The notes beneath the pieces were generated by a model. It was not told where the DNA came from. It did not search any database and worked only from the letters and a program-made list of their open reading frames with translations. Source: Hahella sp. HN01 (GTDB lineage Bacteria > Pseudomonadota > Gammaproteobacteria > Pseudomonadales > Oleiphilaceae). From it: 64,000 nt of DNA. Made by a program: the position numbers and the translations under genes. Of this stretch, positions 1 to 8,830 are shown piece after piece; the first letter of the stretch is position 1, and each line of letters starts with the position of its first letter. Where the stretch lies: the NCBI RefSeq assembly GCF_018986435.1, contig NZ_JAHMIN010000019.1, positions 7,281-71,280 on the forward strand, given 5' to 3'.

Positions 1-555
1 ATTTACTTCCACAGCGACGCGACCTTTCTGCAGGCGACAAGAAGCCCTGGCCCAAAAACGCGACGGCTTTGGGCGGGTTAACTTGTCAGATAGAAGATTC
101 AGATATCAGGAAAACAGGGAGCGTCGTCAGTTCGGTTTTTGACGTCGCAAAGTTTGGTCCATTGCTATAACAACAAGGGGAAACGGGCTTATCCGTGATG
201 ATGACAGGGACTGAACGCCAAGATGGAAACTGAAGACAAAGAAAACGTCTGTTTTGACTTTCATGACAGCGCCTTTGTTGTAGTTATTCTGTTAACAACC
301 AGCCTGCCCCTTACATCAAGCGCCGATACTGACGCTCGCGGGAGAGCCTGAGAGTGTAATCATTAGACAACGGACGCCTATCTGGCTCAAATACTAACCA
401 AGGGAATTACCTGTACATTTTTGTGCATTGTTTTTATCTGTTTTCCGGGTTGAGTCGCAGAAAAACCAAACCGGTTAATTCACGCTACACTAACTGTGCA
501 GAAAGATTTTCCTTATCAACCCGACACAACAAATCGGCATTCCAGCGGCCCCCTT
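1..555. other. Stretch without a recognisable gene
   Basis: No reading frame here has a plausible start, ribosome binding site and protein-like composition. No tRNA or rRNA pattern is visible. The last ~150 bases are AT-richer and probably hold the promoter of the small gene starting at 556. The stretch may also contain the tail of a transcript from outside the window. Confidence 0.5.
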
Positions 556-741
556 ATGAAAGCAATCGGCATCATCAGCATCCTACTGGCGCTCCTCTAC
601 GTCGCTTACCTGTCCGTCGAACACAGCGAAGAAGCGGAGCGCCAGAAAGAGAAAGCCGAACAGCAGATCGATCAGGCCCAGAAGCAGATTGAAGAAGCCA
701 TGGAGAAGAACCGGGAGCGATTGGAGCAAGGGGCGCAGTAA
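556..741 (+). CDS. Small membrane-anchored coiled-coil protein (61 aa)
   Basis: The start is taken at the ATG at 556 because the protein then begins directly with a hydrophobic segment (MKAIGIISILLALLYVAYL, residues 1-19), an N-terminal membrane anchor or uncleaved signal. The rest is highly charged and heptad-like: repeated E, K and Q with the pattern AERQKEKAEQQIDQAQKQIEEA (broken here by description only), which predicts a coiled coil. A start at 496 would place 20 polar residues before the anchor and is less likely. I do not recognise a family. It resembles the small single-span proteins that bind larger envelope complexes. The reading frame looks real because hydrophobic and charged residues segregate cleanly. 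Confidence 0.6.
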   Translation: MKAIGIISILLALLYVAYLSVEHSEEAERQKEKAEQQIDQAQKQIEEAMEKNRERLEQGAQ

Positions 742-772
742 GCTAGCTGATCCTGCCCCCCTCAGGCTCTAG

Positions 773-1129
773 TTAAGAAGACTCCTGAGTGAGAGGTGCG
801 GATTGAAACTGGCGCAACAGCCGAAAAAATGCAGCCATCGCATCCTGTTCCCCGAAGTGCTTCAGAATCATGTTACACCAGCCAACAGTTGAACTCCCCT
901 CGTGCAACTCCTTGGCGACAAAGAGATCAAACGCAGTCAGCAGCTTATCATCCTTCGCATCATTCCGCCCCACAACCCAACCGTTTACGAACGACATCAA
1001 GCAAGGCAGATCGTGATTCTGAAGCCACAACCAAGGCCTTTTTTCGACTTCGAACAACGCCTCAAGCAGCGGCTTGTCTCTCAGGTTGATGACGTTAATG
1101 GGGTACGTGTCGCGTGGATCTTTTTCCAT
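773..1129 (-). CDS. Conserved-looking hypothetical protein (118 aa)
   Basis: A soluble, mildly acidic protein with no signal peptide or membrane segment. It is rich in Trp, Phe and Leu (for example RPWLWLQNHDLP and VNGWVVGRND), a composition seen in small immunity-type and SMI1/Imm-like proteins, but I cannot assign a family. An AGGAA sequence lies just upstream of the ATG at 1129. It is transcribed away from the MACPF gene that begins at 1342, so the two share the AT-rich 1130-1341 interval as a divergent promoter region. A role as immunity partner to the neighbouring MACPF protein is conceivable from position only. Confidence 0.55.
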   Translation of the reverse strand: MEKDPRDTYPINVINLRDKPLLEALFEVEKRPWLWLQNHDLPCLMSFVNGWVVGRNDAKDDKLLTAFDLFVAKELHEGSSTVGWCNMILKHFGEQDAMAAFFRLLRQFQSAPLTQESS

Positions 1130-1341
1130 GGGGAAGTTCCTGTCATGCAGAATTTTGGTCTCGCCTAATTTCTACTCCAATAGTGTCAACTCCTACATGC
1201 ATAGGATATGAACGTAACTCTTTATTCACTTTAATCCATACGGCGATCTCAAGGGTATATCAGAGGCCGCCAAAAATAATCATCCGATATTCGTAGTACT
1301 ACGATGCCGGAATCAGGTTAAAAATGGAGTAAAAACCAATC

Positions 1342-4269
1342 ATGAATAAAGTCAGGAATAAAACTATTTGGCTCTCCTGCGCAGCCATAACTGGCGCCTT
1401 AGCGGCATCCAGTGTCCACGCTTTTGATTACAGAGCATTCTGCGACTACAAAGAATATGTCAGTCCCACACTAGGGCCTACTGATCGCCTAAACTCCAGT
1501 GTCCAGGACGATCCCCACCTGCATTGTTATAATGAACCCGGTAATGCGGTGCACCTGACCTATGCGCCAAAATCGAGAATACCATATATATATAACGGCG
1601 CTTTTTATACGAGCGCTTATAATTGGGCCCTGTATTATGCTCAAGTCTCTCCGGTTGTATATGACTATACTTACGGCAGTTACTCCCTGGCCTATTACAA
1701 TGGCTTTGTTATATATAACCAGTCTCCCATTGACTCTATCGCTCATGTCGACTTATCGGCCAGTCCACTATTAGACGCTATTAAAAAAGGTGAAATAGGC
1801 ACTGTCCAAAGCTTACTCGATAGCGGCGTGGACCCCAACGAAGTGGTCGTCGTTGAAGATAACAGCCTGACGCCAACCAGACTCACTGCTTTAACCATTG
1901 CTGTATTGGCGCTTGATGAAGAAATCATTGAGCTGCTCATCAACAAAGGCGCCCGTGTTAGCGACGCCTCAGAAATTTTAAACCAGACTGGCAGCCATCT
2001 GGATAAAAGAACCCCGTTGGGCATGGCGTCTCACTATGGTTTAACGCCCATCATGAAGATGCTTTTGGATCAGGGCGCCGACCCTAATTCAATGGAAGCC
2101 AGCGTCGCGGTTGGAGACGCCAATGCGCCGACCGTGTTGATGACGCCTCTCGATATTGCACTGCTAAAAGAGAAATCGGACGCCGCCAATCTACTCAAGC
2201 AACACGGCGGCGTTGCGACGAGTGTTTCCGAAACCGGCACGCCATTGCTCTATCCCGGAGCGGAAGGCGCCAAAGTAGGCGATGGTATTTCCTATATCAC
2301 TGGCAAAGCCACCCTGGAGTCCGCCATTGATACGACCGCTCTTGAAATTGAAGAAAAAGGCGTGTCGTTGACAGAGAATCATGACGACACCATTAAAACT
2401 CGCTCTCAATACACCAAACTTCTGACCGACACAGCGAAAGTAACCGGCAGCGGCGTGGGCTGGAGCGTGTCTACAACCAACAACTTCCTGCAAAGCCAGG
2501 AGTACAATGAGGAGCACCTCATATTTAACGTTCGATATATGGCGACGTTAAAAAAACTTGAAGCGAAGAATGAGCAATCCAATCCCATTCGACTGACCGA
2601 CGCCGCGCTTGACTATCTGCAACAGAATGGCGGCCAGAAGTTTCTTGATCTCTATGGAACTCACTTCATTAAACGCATTAATTTAGGCGGCTCATTTTTG
2701 GGGCAATACAACCTGAGCTTTTCCTCCAGTGAAAAGAAAAATGAGTTTATCAATACATTTAGCGGCAACTGGTCCAATGGTAATCAGGCTGTAGGTTTCA
2801 GTAATGAGTTGAAGCGGGAAACCCGAGAGTTTGGAAGTCAGGTTTCATTGAGCTCCAGCTGGATCAGCTTCGGCGCAAACCCTAGAACCGCCGGAGAAAA
2901 ACCCAGCACCGATCCGTCATCAGATGATGATGGTGGATTGTATGCCCTCAAAGCCGATTTTATTAATACGCTTGCCGCCAACGCCGACAACGACCCTGAG
3001 CTGCTTAACAAGCAAGCGATGACGGCCTACCCCTGGTCTTCTCTGTACCAGATACAAATGCTCGCCGAAGGCAAAGTGATGAAGTTTACAGAGCATGGGT
3101 GGGTGCAAATCAACAGTGAGCCGGTTCATGTCGATGGCATTCAGCTTTTGACGACGCCCAGCGCCGCGGTTGTTGAGGCGATCAGCGAAGAAATGCAGGC
3201 GCTGGATAAACTGAAAGCGGATGTCAAAGACTTCCTGGATCGTGGCGAGTTTGTGGCGCAGAAAGACGGCAGTGATCTGAAGGACATTCAGACAAAAATA
3301 TCGAGCGCTATTTACAACATCGAGCAACTGCCTTACGACCAACTCTGTAAATTAACCCCCGCCAGCTTTTCCCCTTACAAGATGAGCGGGATATTACAAG
3401 CTACAGCAGAACCCTATATGAACGGCTTGACGCCGGTATGGGTTACATTCCAGCAAAACAATGGTCAGTTTGACCCTAATATCGCTGAGACCAAGCACTA
3501 CTACCTCTCCCCTGACAAGCATATAAATGCGATTACACAGCGGGAAATTGGCCATGACAAAACCTTCGGCGTTGACATCTGGACCGGGGGCAATGGACTG
3601 TCGCTGTTTGTTGACTTGAGACACACCCGAACTCAGACCAATACTGTGGACTGGAATAGCATCTACTTCACTCCTCACGCCAGCTTCAATGCGAACGGCG
3701 TGCCTGTAGGGCTTCCTTCTTCAGGCGTGGTTCATAGCAATGTGCATGGCGGCTTTGGCTGGGCCTGGGTCGGCCGCCCGCCCCTGCAACCCACCCTGCT
3801 TTCCAGTTTGATCTATGAAAAAATGGAGTATGGTTTCAACGGCTGCTCAATCAGCTACGGCGCCACGCAAACCAACATCACTGAGGAAGGCATGATCAAG
3901 CTGGCCCGGGAAGCTAATGCCGACGGCTTTGTCTACCACCCCAGCCTTAAACGGGGCGCAGTGTTGACCGAAGCGTATGACCGCTCCTGCCAGAGCCCCG
4001 CCAACCAGTCCTGGCCGCTTTACTTGAAGAAGCTTCCGCAGGTTCAGTTCCAAAAGATGGATTATGGCTTCAATGGTTGCCCGATCAGCTACGGTTCACT
4101 GAAAAGCAATGTGTCCGAGGGCGACATGATTAACATGGCGCGAGAAGCCTCGGCGGATGGATTTATATTCCATCCGTCACTAAAGCGCGGCGCAATTTTA
4201 ACCGAACCCTATGATCGCTCCTGTCAAAGCCCAGCCTCACAATCCTGGCCTCTGTATCTGAGTGAATAA
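1342..4269 (+). CDS. Secreted ankyrin-repeat / MACPF-domain protein with duplicated C-terminal module (975 aa)
   Basis: Seen: a signal peptide (residues 1-27, cleavage after VHA); a Tyr-rich region (~28-135); ankyrin-type repeats (~141-290, with TPLGMASHYG...LLDQGADPN and TPLDIALLKE); and a membrane-attack-complex/perforin region (~310-560) with the diagnostic YGTHFI (residues 438-443) followed by GGSF. The C-terminus carries two near-identical ~72-residue modules (~825-896 and ~901-973), each containing YGFNGC, SYG, MAREA/LAREA, ADGF, HPSLKRGA and YDRSCQSPA, with paired cysteines. Known: MACPF proteins oligomerise and form membrane pores. Inferred: the C-terminal duplicate is a receptor- or glycan-binding module and the protein is an exported pore-forming toxin or predation factor. 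The gene is AT-richer than its neighbours and is followed by two hairpin terminators. A function in development or adhesion rather than toxicity is possible. Confidence 0.85.
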   Translation: MNKVRNKTIWLSCAAITGALAASSVHAFDYRAFCDYKEYVSPTLGPTDRLNSSVQDDPHLHCYNEPGNAVHLTYAPKSRIPYIYNGAFYTSAYNWALYYAQVSPVVYDYTYGSYSLAYYNGFVIYNQSPIDSIAHVDLSASPLLDAIKKGEIGTVQSLLDSGVDPNEVVVVEDNSLTPTRLTALTIAVLALDEEIIELLINKGARVSDASEILNQTGSHLDKRTPLGMASHYGLTPIMKMLLDQGADPNSMEASVAVGDANAPTVLMTPLDIALLKEKSDAANLLKQHGGVATSVSETGTPLLYPGAEGAKVGDGISYITGKATLESAIDTTALEIEEKGVSLTENHDDTIKTRSQYTKLLTDTAKVTGSGVGWSVSTTNNFLQSQEYNEEHLIFNVRYMATLKKLEAKNEQSNPIRLTDAALDYLQQNGGQKFLDLYGTHFIKRINLGGSFLGQYNLSFSSSEKKNEFINTFSGNWSNGNQAVGFSNELKRETREFGSQVSLSSSWISFGANPRTAGEKPSTDPSSDDDGGLYALKADFINTLAANADNDPELLNKQAMTAYPWSSLYQIQMLAEGKVMKFTEHGWVQINSEPVHVDGIQLLTTPSAAVVEAISEEMQALDKLKADVKDFLDRGEFVAQKDGSDLKDIQTKISSAIYNIEQLPYDQLCKLTPASFSPYKMSGILQATAEPYMNGLTPVWVTFQQNNGQFDPNIAETKHYYLSPDKHINAITQREIGHDKTFGVDIWTGGNGLSLFVDLRHTRTQTNTVDWNSIYFTPHASFNANGVPVGLPSSGVVHSNVHGGFGWAWVGRPPLQPTLLSSLIYEKMEYGFNGCSISYGATQTNITEEGMIKLAREANADGFVYHPSLKRGAVLTEAYDRSCQSPANQSWPLYLKKLPQVQFQKMDYGFNGCPISYGSLKSNVSEGDMINMAREASADGFIFHPSLKRGAILTEPYDRSCQSPASQSWPLYLSE

Positions 4270-4292
4270 AAAATAGTTCTAACTCAAACCGC

Positions 4293-4322
4293 GGCGACAT
4301 GTTAATCCATGTCGCCTTTCTT
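4293..4322 (+). terminator. Rho-independent terminator of the MACPF gene
   Basis: A perfect 9-bp stem (GGCGACATG / CATGTCGCC, loop of 6) is followed by TTTCTT, 24 bases after the stop codon of the MACPF gene. Confidence 0.8.
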
Positions 4323-4326
4323 GAGT

Positions 4327-4362
4327 GCTTAGAGGCGTTTTGCAGCGCCCTCTAAGCTTTTT
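4327..4362 (+). terminator. Second hairpin terminator in tandem
   Basis: GCTTAGAG pairs with CTCTAAGC; the stem extends through GGCG/CGCC with a one-base bulge and is followed by a T-run. Two terminators in series between the convergent genes at 1342-4269 and 4371-6044 suggest that read-through is strongly blocked. Confidence 0.7.
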
Positions 4363-4370
4363 CGTCCGTC

Positions 4371-6044
4371 TTATACCTCCGACGCATTCAGTGAAAAAAC
4401 ATATTTCTCTATAGCGTCGAGTATCTTCATGGATTTAACCGTTTTCGCCTTGTCGATAAGAGAAATAAGGTTGTCCAGGGTTTCCTGATTTGGCTTAACA
4501 AACCAATAAGATTGATAGTGAAGTTCGAACCATTCTCTTAGCGCACTTTCTGGCAGGTCGGACTCAGGATTCTTTAGATGGACATTTAGAAGAATGACCA
4601 GATAGTCCCATTTGCTTTTCTTCCTGGCTATCTTGACGATACGTCTATGCCGCCCTGTATCATTGCTCTTCCACAACAAGCTGACAACATCCTGGGCGCT
4701 GTAGTCTTCTTCCGCCGCCAAAATCTCACTCGCTATGCGCGCCTCTGATTCTGAGCCGGCAATCATCTTGTCTTCAAACCAGGCGGGAGGCATACAACCA
4801 AGGTTCCCCGCCGCCCTGACGACGGCGCTGCGAACTCGCGGATCATTTGAGCTTTCGAAGTGGCTCACGTGCGCCCAATCGCCAGCATTGCCGACTTCAG
4901 ACAAACCTAGTATTGCCGAAACGAGTTTTCTGGGGTTATCAGATTGCAGATGATTTATGTAGAAATCCGCGAAATTAACGGCTGACAAACGCTGAAGATA
5001 ATACTTGCAGGTATTTCGGATGCCTTTGCTTTGATGGAGCAGGTTGGCGAGCAGGAGCGGTTCGGCGTCATTTGGAAAAGCCTCCACAACTGCGTACAAC
5101 GCCCTTTTACATATTAAAGGCTGTCGATCCGCGGCTAAGGTTTCCAGAAGCGCATATTGAGACTGTGGACTCTCCAGTCTGTGAATGAGATTAAACGACT
5201 TGCCCCGGATCACCACGTCTTTGCTCGCTGTCGAGAGCTGTAGCAGTGCGCCTGGATCGTATGAAAATTCCGTTAATACCTTGAAGGCCAGCCGCGCCAG
5301 TTTGTAATCCGCGTCTTTGACTGCTGTGGCCAGCGCCTCGTGTCCTTTATCTGAATCAAGGCGGTCTTTCACCGCGCGTTGGATAGCGCTCAAATCACGT
5401 CGTGTCTTGTTGGTGAGCTGATCCACAAGGTGCAAATACTGGATGAGCTGACTTTCCTGAAGCCGCGGAAGATTTACGGCAGTGACGTCAAACGCAATCT
5501 GGCTGACCTGTGACACCCAGTCGTTGGCTCGCACAAAGGAGACTCTTATCGCAGTCTCCATGTCCGCCAACGCCAGTCGCTCAAGCGCCCGCATACGGAC
5601 ATAACCGTTATTGTGACAACAGAAAAGCGTGAGCGCCGTAACGAGGAGTCTTCCCTCAAAGGGGAGATTATCTACCGTTGATACGGTTGCCTGAAACCAG
5701 TTTTCCAGCCAGCTTTTACAATCAGGGTCGTAATAAGCCGAGCGAATGCTTTGATCCAGCCAATGCAGGTTTAGACTGTCATGGCCGTCCAGAATGCGGG
5801 CCATTTGCTCAAGCGCCATAGTGCTTATTGTGATATCGGGATGCGCCACTAATGGCGCCAGTGCAGCAATGGCTCCAGGGCTCTCCAGTTGACTAAACAT
5901 GGCCGAATTGATTTCAGCAGGCGGTGTGTTGTTCCCGGTGAAGAATGTTCTCAGCTTCCTTTTTGGTTGGGTTGGTTGAGTTGGTTGGGCTGCGGCGTAG
6001 ATCTGGTGGACTATCGTTCTCTCGGCGGGCGTCAGGTTTCTCAT
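4371..6044 (-). CDS. HEAT-repeat scaffold protein (557 aa)
   Basis: Built almost wholly of degenerate two-helix repeats of 30-40 residues, for example SPGAIAALAPLVAHPDITISTMALEQM and DPRVRSAVVRAAGNLG, typical of HEAT/armadillo-like solenoids that bind proteins. No signal peptide, membrane segment or catalytic motif is visible, so it is probably cytoplasmic. It is convergent with the MACPF gene and separated by two terminators, so the two are not co-transcribed. The function is unknown; PBS-lyase-type HEAT proteins often act as assembly or regulatory partners. The start at 6044 lacks a strong ribosome site, but the protein begins with a coherent helix. A second, unrelated-looking HEAT protein lies at 12741-13568. 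Confidence 0.7.
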   Translation of the reverse strand: MRNLTPAERTIVHQIYAAAQPTQPTQPKRKLRTFFTGNNTPPAEINSAMFSQLESPGAIAALAPLVAHPDITISTMALEQMARILDGHDSLNLHWLDQSIRSAYYDPDCKSWLENWFQATVSTVDNLPFEGRLLVTALTLFCCHNNGYVRMRALERLALADMETAIRVSFVRANDWVSQVSQIAFDVTAVNLPRLQESQLIQYLHLVDQLTNKTRRDLSAIQRAVKDRLDSDKGHEALATAVKDADYKLARLAFKVLTEFSYDPGALLQLSTASKDVVIRGKSFNLIHRLESPQSQYALLETLAADRQPLICKRALYAVVEAFPNDAEPLLLANLLHQSKGIRNTCKYYLQRLSAVNFADFYINHLQSDNPRKLVSAILGLSEVGNAGDWAHVSHFESSNDPRVRSAVVRAAGNLGCMPPAWFEDKMIAGSESEARIASEILAAEEDYSAQDVVSLLWKSNDTGRHRRIVKIARKKSKWDYLVILLNVHLKNPESDLPESALREWFELHYQSYWFVKPNQETLDNLISLIDKAKTVKSMKILDAIEKYVFSLNASEV

Positions 6045-6292
6045 GTATAGCTAATCTCTGCGAAGTGAGCATTACACCCTACGTAATGCTACCAGCCGTT
6101 TTTTGGCCAGTCGGCCAGACTAAGGGAAGTTCATTCGCCAGGTCAATCTCTTATTCATATCACCAGATCGGCCATTTTCCAGCTCCATCTTAAGACGGTC
6201 TTAATGCCCAGTGGCGTTTAATACCGTTTACCGAGCCAGGAATCGGCCACCTCAACCACACTCGACAACAAAAGAACAATCGGGGCATAACG

Positions 6293-7363
6293 TTGAAAAA
6301 ATTCTCTCTGCTAACCAGTGTTCTCATGTTTCTAACGGCATGCGCTGACTCTCTTGGCTGGTTATCCAGGCCACAAGATCCTAAAGACAGGAACTATCGA
6401 GTTGAGCAGGTGCGATTTCAGGGCGGCGACGCGGATGTCACGCTGGCGGGGGAGTTAACCATACCTCTAGGGCAAGGGCCGTTCCCGGCGATTATATTGA
6501 TTACAGGCTCAGGCCCTCAGGATCGCAATGAGGCGATCGCCGGCCATAAGCCCTTTCTGGTTTTGTCGGATTACCTTACCCGCAATGGATTCGCGGTGCT
6601 TCGTTATGATGACAGAGGCGTTGGCGAAAGCACCGGTACCTTCTCAAGTGAGAACAGGTGGAAGCCCACCCTATCAGATTTTGCACAAGACGCCGCCGCT
6701 GCCTACCGGTTCATGCAGAGCATCCCTGCAATCGACGTGCAGAAGATCGGTTTTCTTGGTCACTCGGAAGGCGGCTATATCGCTTCCGCGGCCGCAGAGT
6801 TTGTTCCCGCCGCGTTTATGATTTTTCTCGCTGCGCCCGCCCTTCCCTTACTCCCTGATGTGATGGCCACGCAAGTAGCGGATATCGCGCGCTCGCAGGG
6901 TAAATCTCAACAGGACATAGAGCGGGAGCAGGCTTTATGCAGGGACCTTACGGAGATACTGAGAACAAGCCCTTCCGTAGCGGATGCAAGAAGCCAAATA
7001 GAGAAACGCTTGCAGTCCCATGGCCTCACGCGGGCGGAAATAAAAGCCAACATGGAAGTATGGGGTTCGGATTGGGGACGTCACTACGCAAGTTACGACC
7101 CGCTCCCTGCATTCAGACGCTTTAAAAACCCCGTTCTGGCGCTGTTTGGCGGCAGCGACTTGCAAGTATCAGCGGCTGAAAATGCGCCCATCATGAAGTC
7201 TGTCCTGACTAATCCTGAATCTGAGGTGCTCGTATTAGACAAGCTCAATCACTTGTTTCAACCTTCGGAAACAGGACGAATAGAAGACTACATATTGATC
7301 GATATAACGATTGATCCCAGGGCGTTGAATGCGATCAGCGAATGGCTTTCTGGAATCTTGTAA
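6293..7363 (+). CDS. Alpha/beta-hydrolase lipoprotein (S9-like/dienelactone-hydrolase-like)
   Basis: Starts with TTG at 6293. Residues 1-16 form a signal with a lipobox ending in LTAC (Cys17), predicting an outer- or inner-membrane lipoprotein. The body is a serine alpha/beta hydrolase: oxyanion region ITGSGPQDRNE, a YDDRGVGES strand-turn, and nucleophile elbow GHSEGG (Ser near residue 160). A late acid (FGGSDLQV) and His (KLNHLFQ) complete a plausible triad. Family members act as esterases or acyl-peptidases, and the substrate cannot be told from sequence. The spacing of catalytic residues is normal and nothing looks truncated. The gene stands alone: its left neighbour is divergent and its right neighbour convergent. 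Confidence 0.8.
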   Translation: MKKFSLLTSVLMFLTACADSLGWLSRPQDPKDRNYRVEQVRFQGGDADVTLAGELTIPLGQGPFPAIILITGSGPQDRNEAIAGHKPFLVLSDYLTRNGFAVLRYDDRGVGESTGTFSSENRWKPTLSDFAQDAAAAYRFMQSIPAIDVQKIGFLGHSEGGYIASAAAEFVPAAFMIFLAAPALPLLPDVMATQVADIARSQGKSQQDIEREQALCRDLTEILRTSPSVADARSQIEKRLQSHGLTRAEIKANMEVWGSDWGRHYASYDPLPAFRRFKNPVLALFGGSDLQVSAAENAPIMKSVLTNPESEVLVLDKLNHLFQPSETGRIEDYILIDITIDPRALNAISEWLSGIL

Positions 7364-7423
7364 GTGTGAATTTTAGAGGGCTTATTGATGTCACTAACTG
7401 ATCGAGCATAATCGTCACATCAA

Positions 7424-7864
7424 CTAAATACAGGCCCACACCACGAACCTGACCTGTTCCGGCTGATAACGGCCGCTGTCGATCAGCGCTTCAATCAACT
7501 TAATAACAGGTCCCCACTGAGTCCCGGCGAGGCGCCCGTATTCCTCAGCGAATGCTGGCCTCAGTAGTTCCGAGTAATACAAATGTGTGTAGCCAAAGTG
7601 TTCGTTAGCGCAGCCTTTCTCTTCATCTTCAAACGTTTTGATGTCCTGAATATCTCTGAGGGTTTGATAGCTGGGGTTCGCGGGCAGCCCTCTTTCCATT
7701 GCAATGGGACAGTCGCCTTTCCAGCCATTTCCGATGCCGAAAAGTAAAACAGACCCTCTGTCGCACACGTCTATTAACGGCGAGAGATTCAGGAGCCCAA
7801 ACCAGTGCTCACTACTGTCCGCGCTATGGGTAACTTCCACCCAACCATCGATATCAATACCCAT
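7424..7864 (-). CDS. Conserved hypothetical protein (146 aa)
   Basis: The ATG at 7864 is preferred because the protein then begins MGIDIDGWVEV, as in related small proteins I recall from other bacteria, and because it sits one base after the TGA of the upstream DUF3703-type gene (stop at 7868-7866), a translational-coupling arrangement. The sequence is soluble and rich in Trp, Tyr and Glu (HWFGLLNLSPLID, GYTHLYYSELL), with no signal or membrane segment. The function is unknown. The tight junction with 7866-8243 indicates one operon. Confidence 0.6.
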   Translation of the reverse strand: MGIDIDGWVEVTHSADSSEHWFGLLNLSPLIDVCDRGSVLLFGIGNGWKGDCPIAMERGLPANPSYQTLRDIQDIKTFEDEEKGCANEHFGYTHLYYSELLRPAFAEEYGRLAGTQWGPVIKLIEALIDSGRYQPEQVRFVVWACI

Positions 7865-7865
7865 G

Positions 7866-8243
7866 TCAGTCTCCCAGATCTTTGTCAGCCTTATTCTCCA
7901 TACCCTCCCCACGCAACACCTCCTCCAACTCCTTCCGCACCGGCATGGGCTTAAACGCGTTGACGTTGGCGCCGCCGGTGTTGCCGATGGGGAGGCGGCC
8001 GGTCAGGTGGCCGAGTGGGGTTAGGAGCAGGCGCCATAGTTGGCCGAGGATTTCTCGTTGATCTCGTTTCGCCCACCCTACCCGCAGCATCCAGAGGTGG
8101 ACGTGAAAGTGCCAGCCCAGGCGGCGTTGTCCCAGAACGTGGGCGTTTTCCAGATGTGCAAACGCGACGTCGAGACGGCCCTGGCGCCAGTTATCCCGCG
8201 CGGCGTTCATTTCTGCGGAGAAGGCTTGTCGCAACGTCGTCAT
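7866..8243 (-). CDS. DUF3703-family protein (125 aa)
   Basis: Matches from memory the DUF3703 pattern: an N-terminal helix with A..A...G....A...LE.AHVLGQ, then H...H..ML..G..........GQ..R, ending in a Gly-rich GRLPIGNTGGANVNAF segment (GNTGG at about residues 87-91). The biochemical role of the family is unknown; in other bacteria it is often near metal- or stress-related genes. It is soluble. It is the first gene of a two-gene unit with 7424-7864. The C-terminal ~25 residues are charged and look disordered. Confidence 0.75.
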   Translation of the reverse strand: MTTLRQAFSAEMNAARDNWRQGRLDVAFAHLENAHVLGQRRLGWHFHVHLWMLRVGWAKRDQREILGQLWRLLLTPLGHLTGRLPIGNTGGANVNAFKPMPVRKELEEVLRGEGMENKADKDLGD

Positions 8244-8308
8244 AAGCCTGAAACCTATTGCGTCATAAGGGGTTTACACGTATAGGATAGGTCTCTGAAG
8301 TAAAAATT

Positions 8309-8623
8309 TCATAATTCGCTGACGGCCAGCTTCACTAATCTGGCCACTTCGTTTACTTCGTCCTGGGTATGAAACCTGAGCTCGATCCATTGCGAATTCA
8401 GCGATCTTTTGGGATGAACGGTCGAGTCTTGCGGATGCATGAGTTTTTCTTTTTTGATGTGCTTTTTCGTCAGTTTCAGATCCAGCTCATGATCGTGATG
8501 AAAATGCGCGAATTCTTTGCCGTTGTAGTGCAGCGCCGAGCCGCCCGCCACCGGCGAGGGCTGATCTTTTACGCCTGATATTTTTTCGACCTCTTCTATC
8601 AATATCTCTCTCAGCGAACGCAT
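8309..8623 (-). CDS. DUF5519 / luciferase-domain-like protein (104 aa)
   Basis: A compact protein resembling the DUF5519 ('luciferase domain') family. Visible features are ALHYNGKEFAHFHHDHELDLKLT, in which the EFAHFH...DL.LT block is the family signature; HP near residue 63; and a WIELRF strand near residue 78. Members are usually annotated without known activity. This copy is close to full length for the short subgroup. It is divergent from the GGDEF-EAL gene at 8831 across a 207-base interval that must hold both promoters. Confidence 0.7.
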   Translation of the reverse strand: MRSLREILIEEVEKISGVKDQPSPVAGGSALHYNGKEFAHFHHDHELDLKLTKKHIKKEKLMHPQDSTVHPKRSLNSQWIELRFHTQDEVNEVARLVKLAVSEL

Positions 8624-8830
8624 CTCATTGAATCCTTTTTAACTTCCAGTACATAACAATCTATTTGTGCGACTTTGAATAATCAACAACCGCCTCATCT
8701 AGTTCCAGAAAGGCTACGCCAGCCACTGGCGCGGGACTCCCGCCGTGCTAGACTTTACCGTTACACGGCAGTTTCTTCCGTTCTTCTCTCCGGGTATATC
8801 CATTGTTCGAAGTAGAGAGCGCTGCGACTA

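Noticed and set aside
423-692. Plus-strand frame overlapping the small gene at 556
   Set aside because: Arg/Ser/Pro-rich with no start signal; it is a shadow of the membrane-anchored frame.
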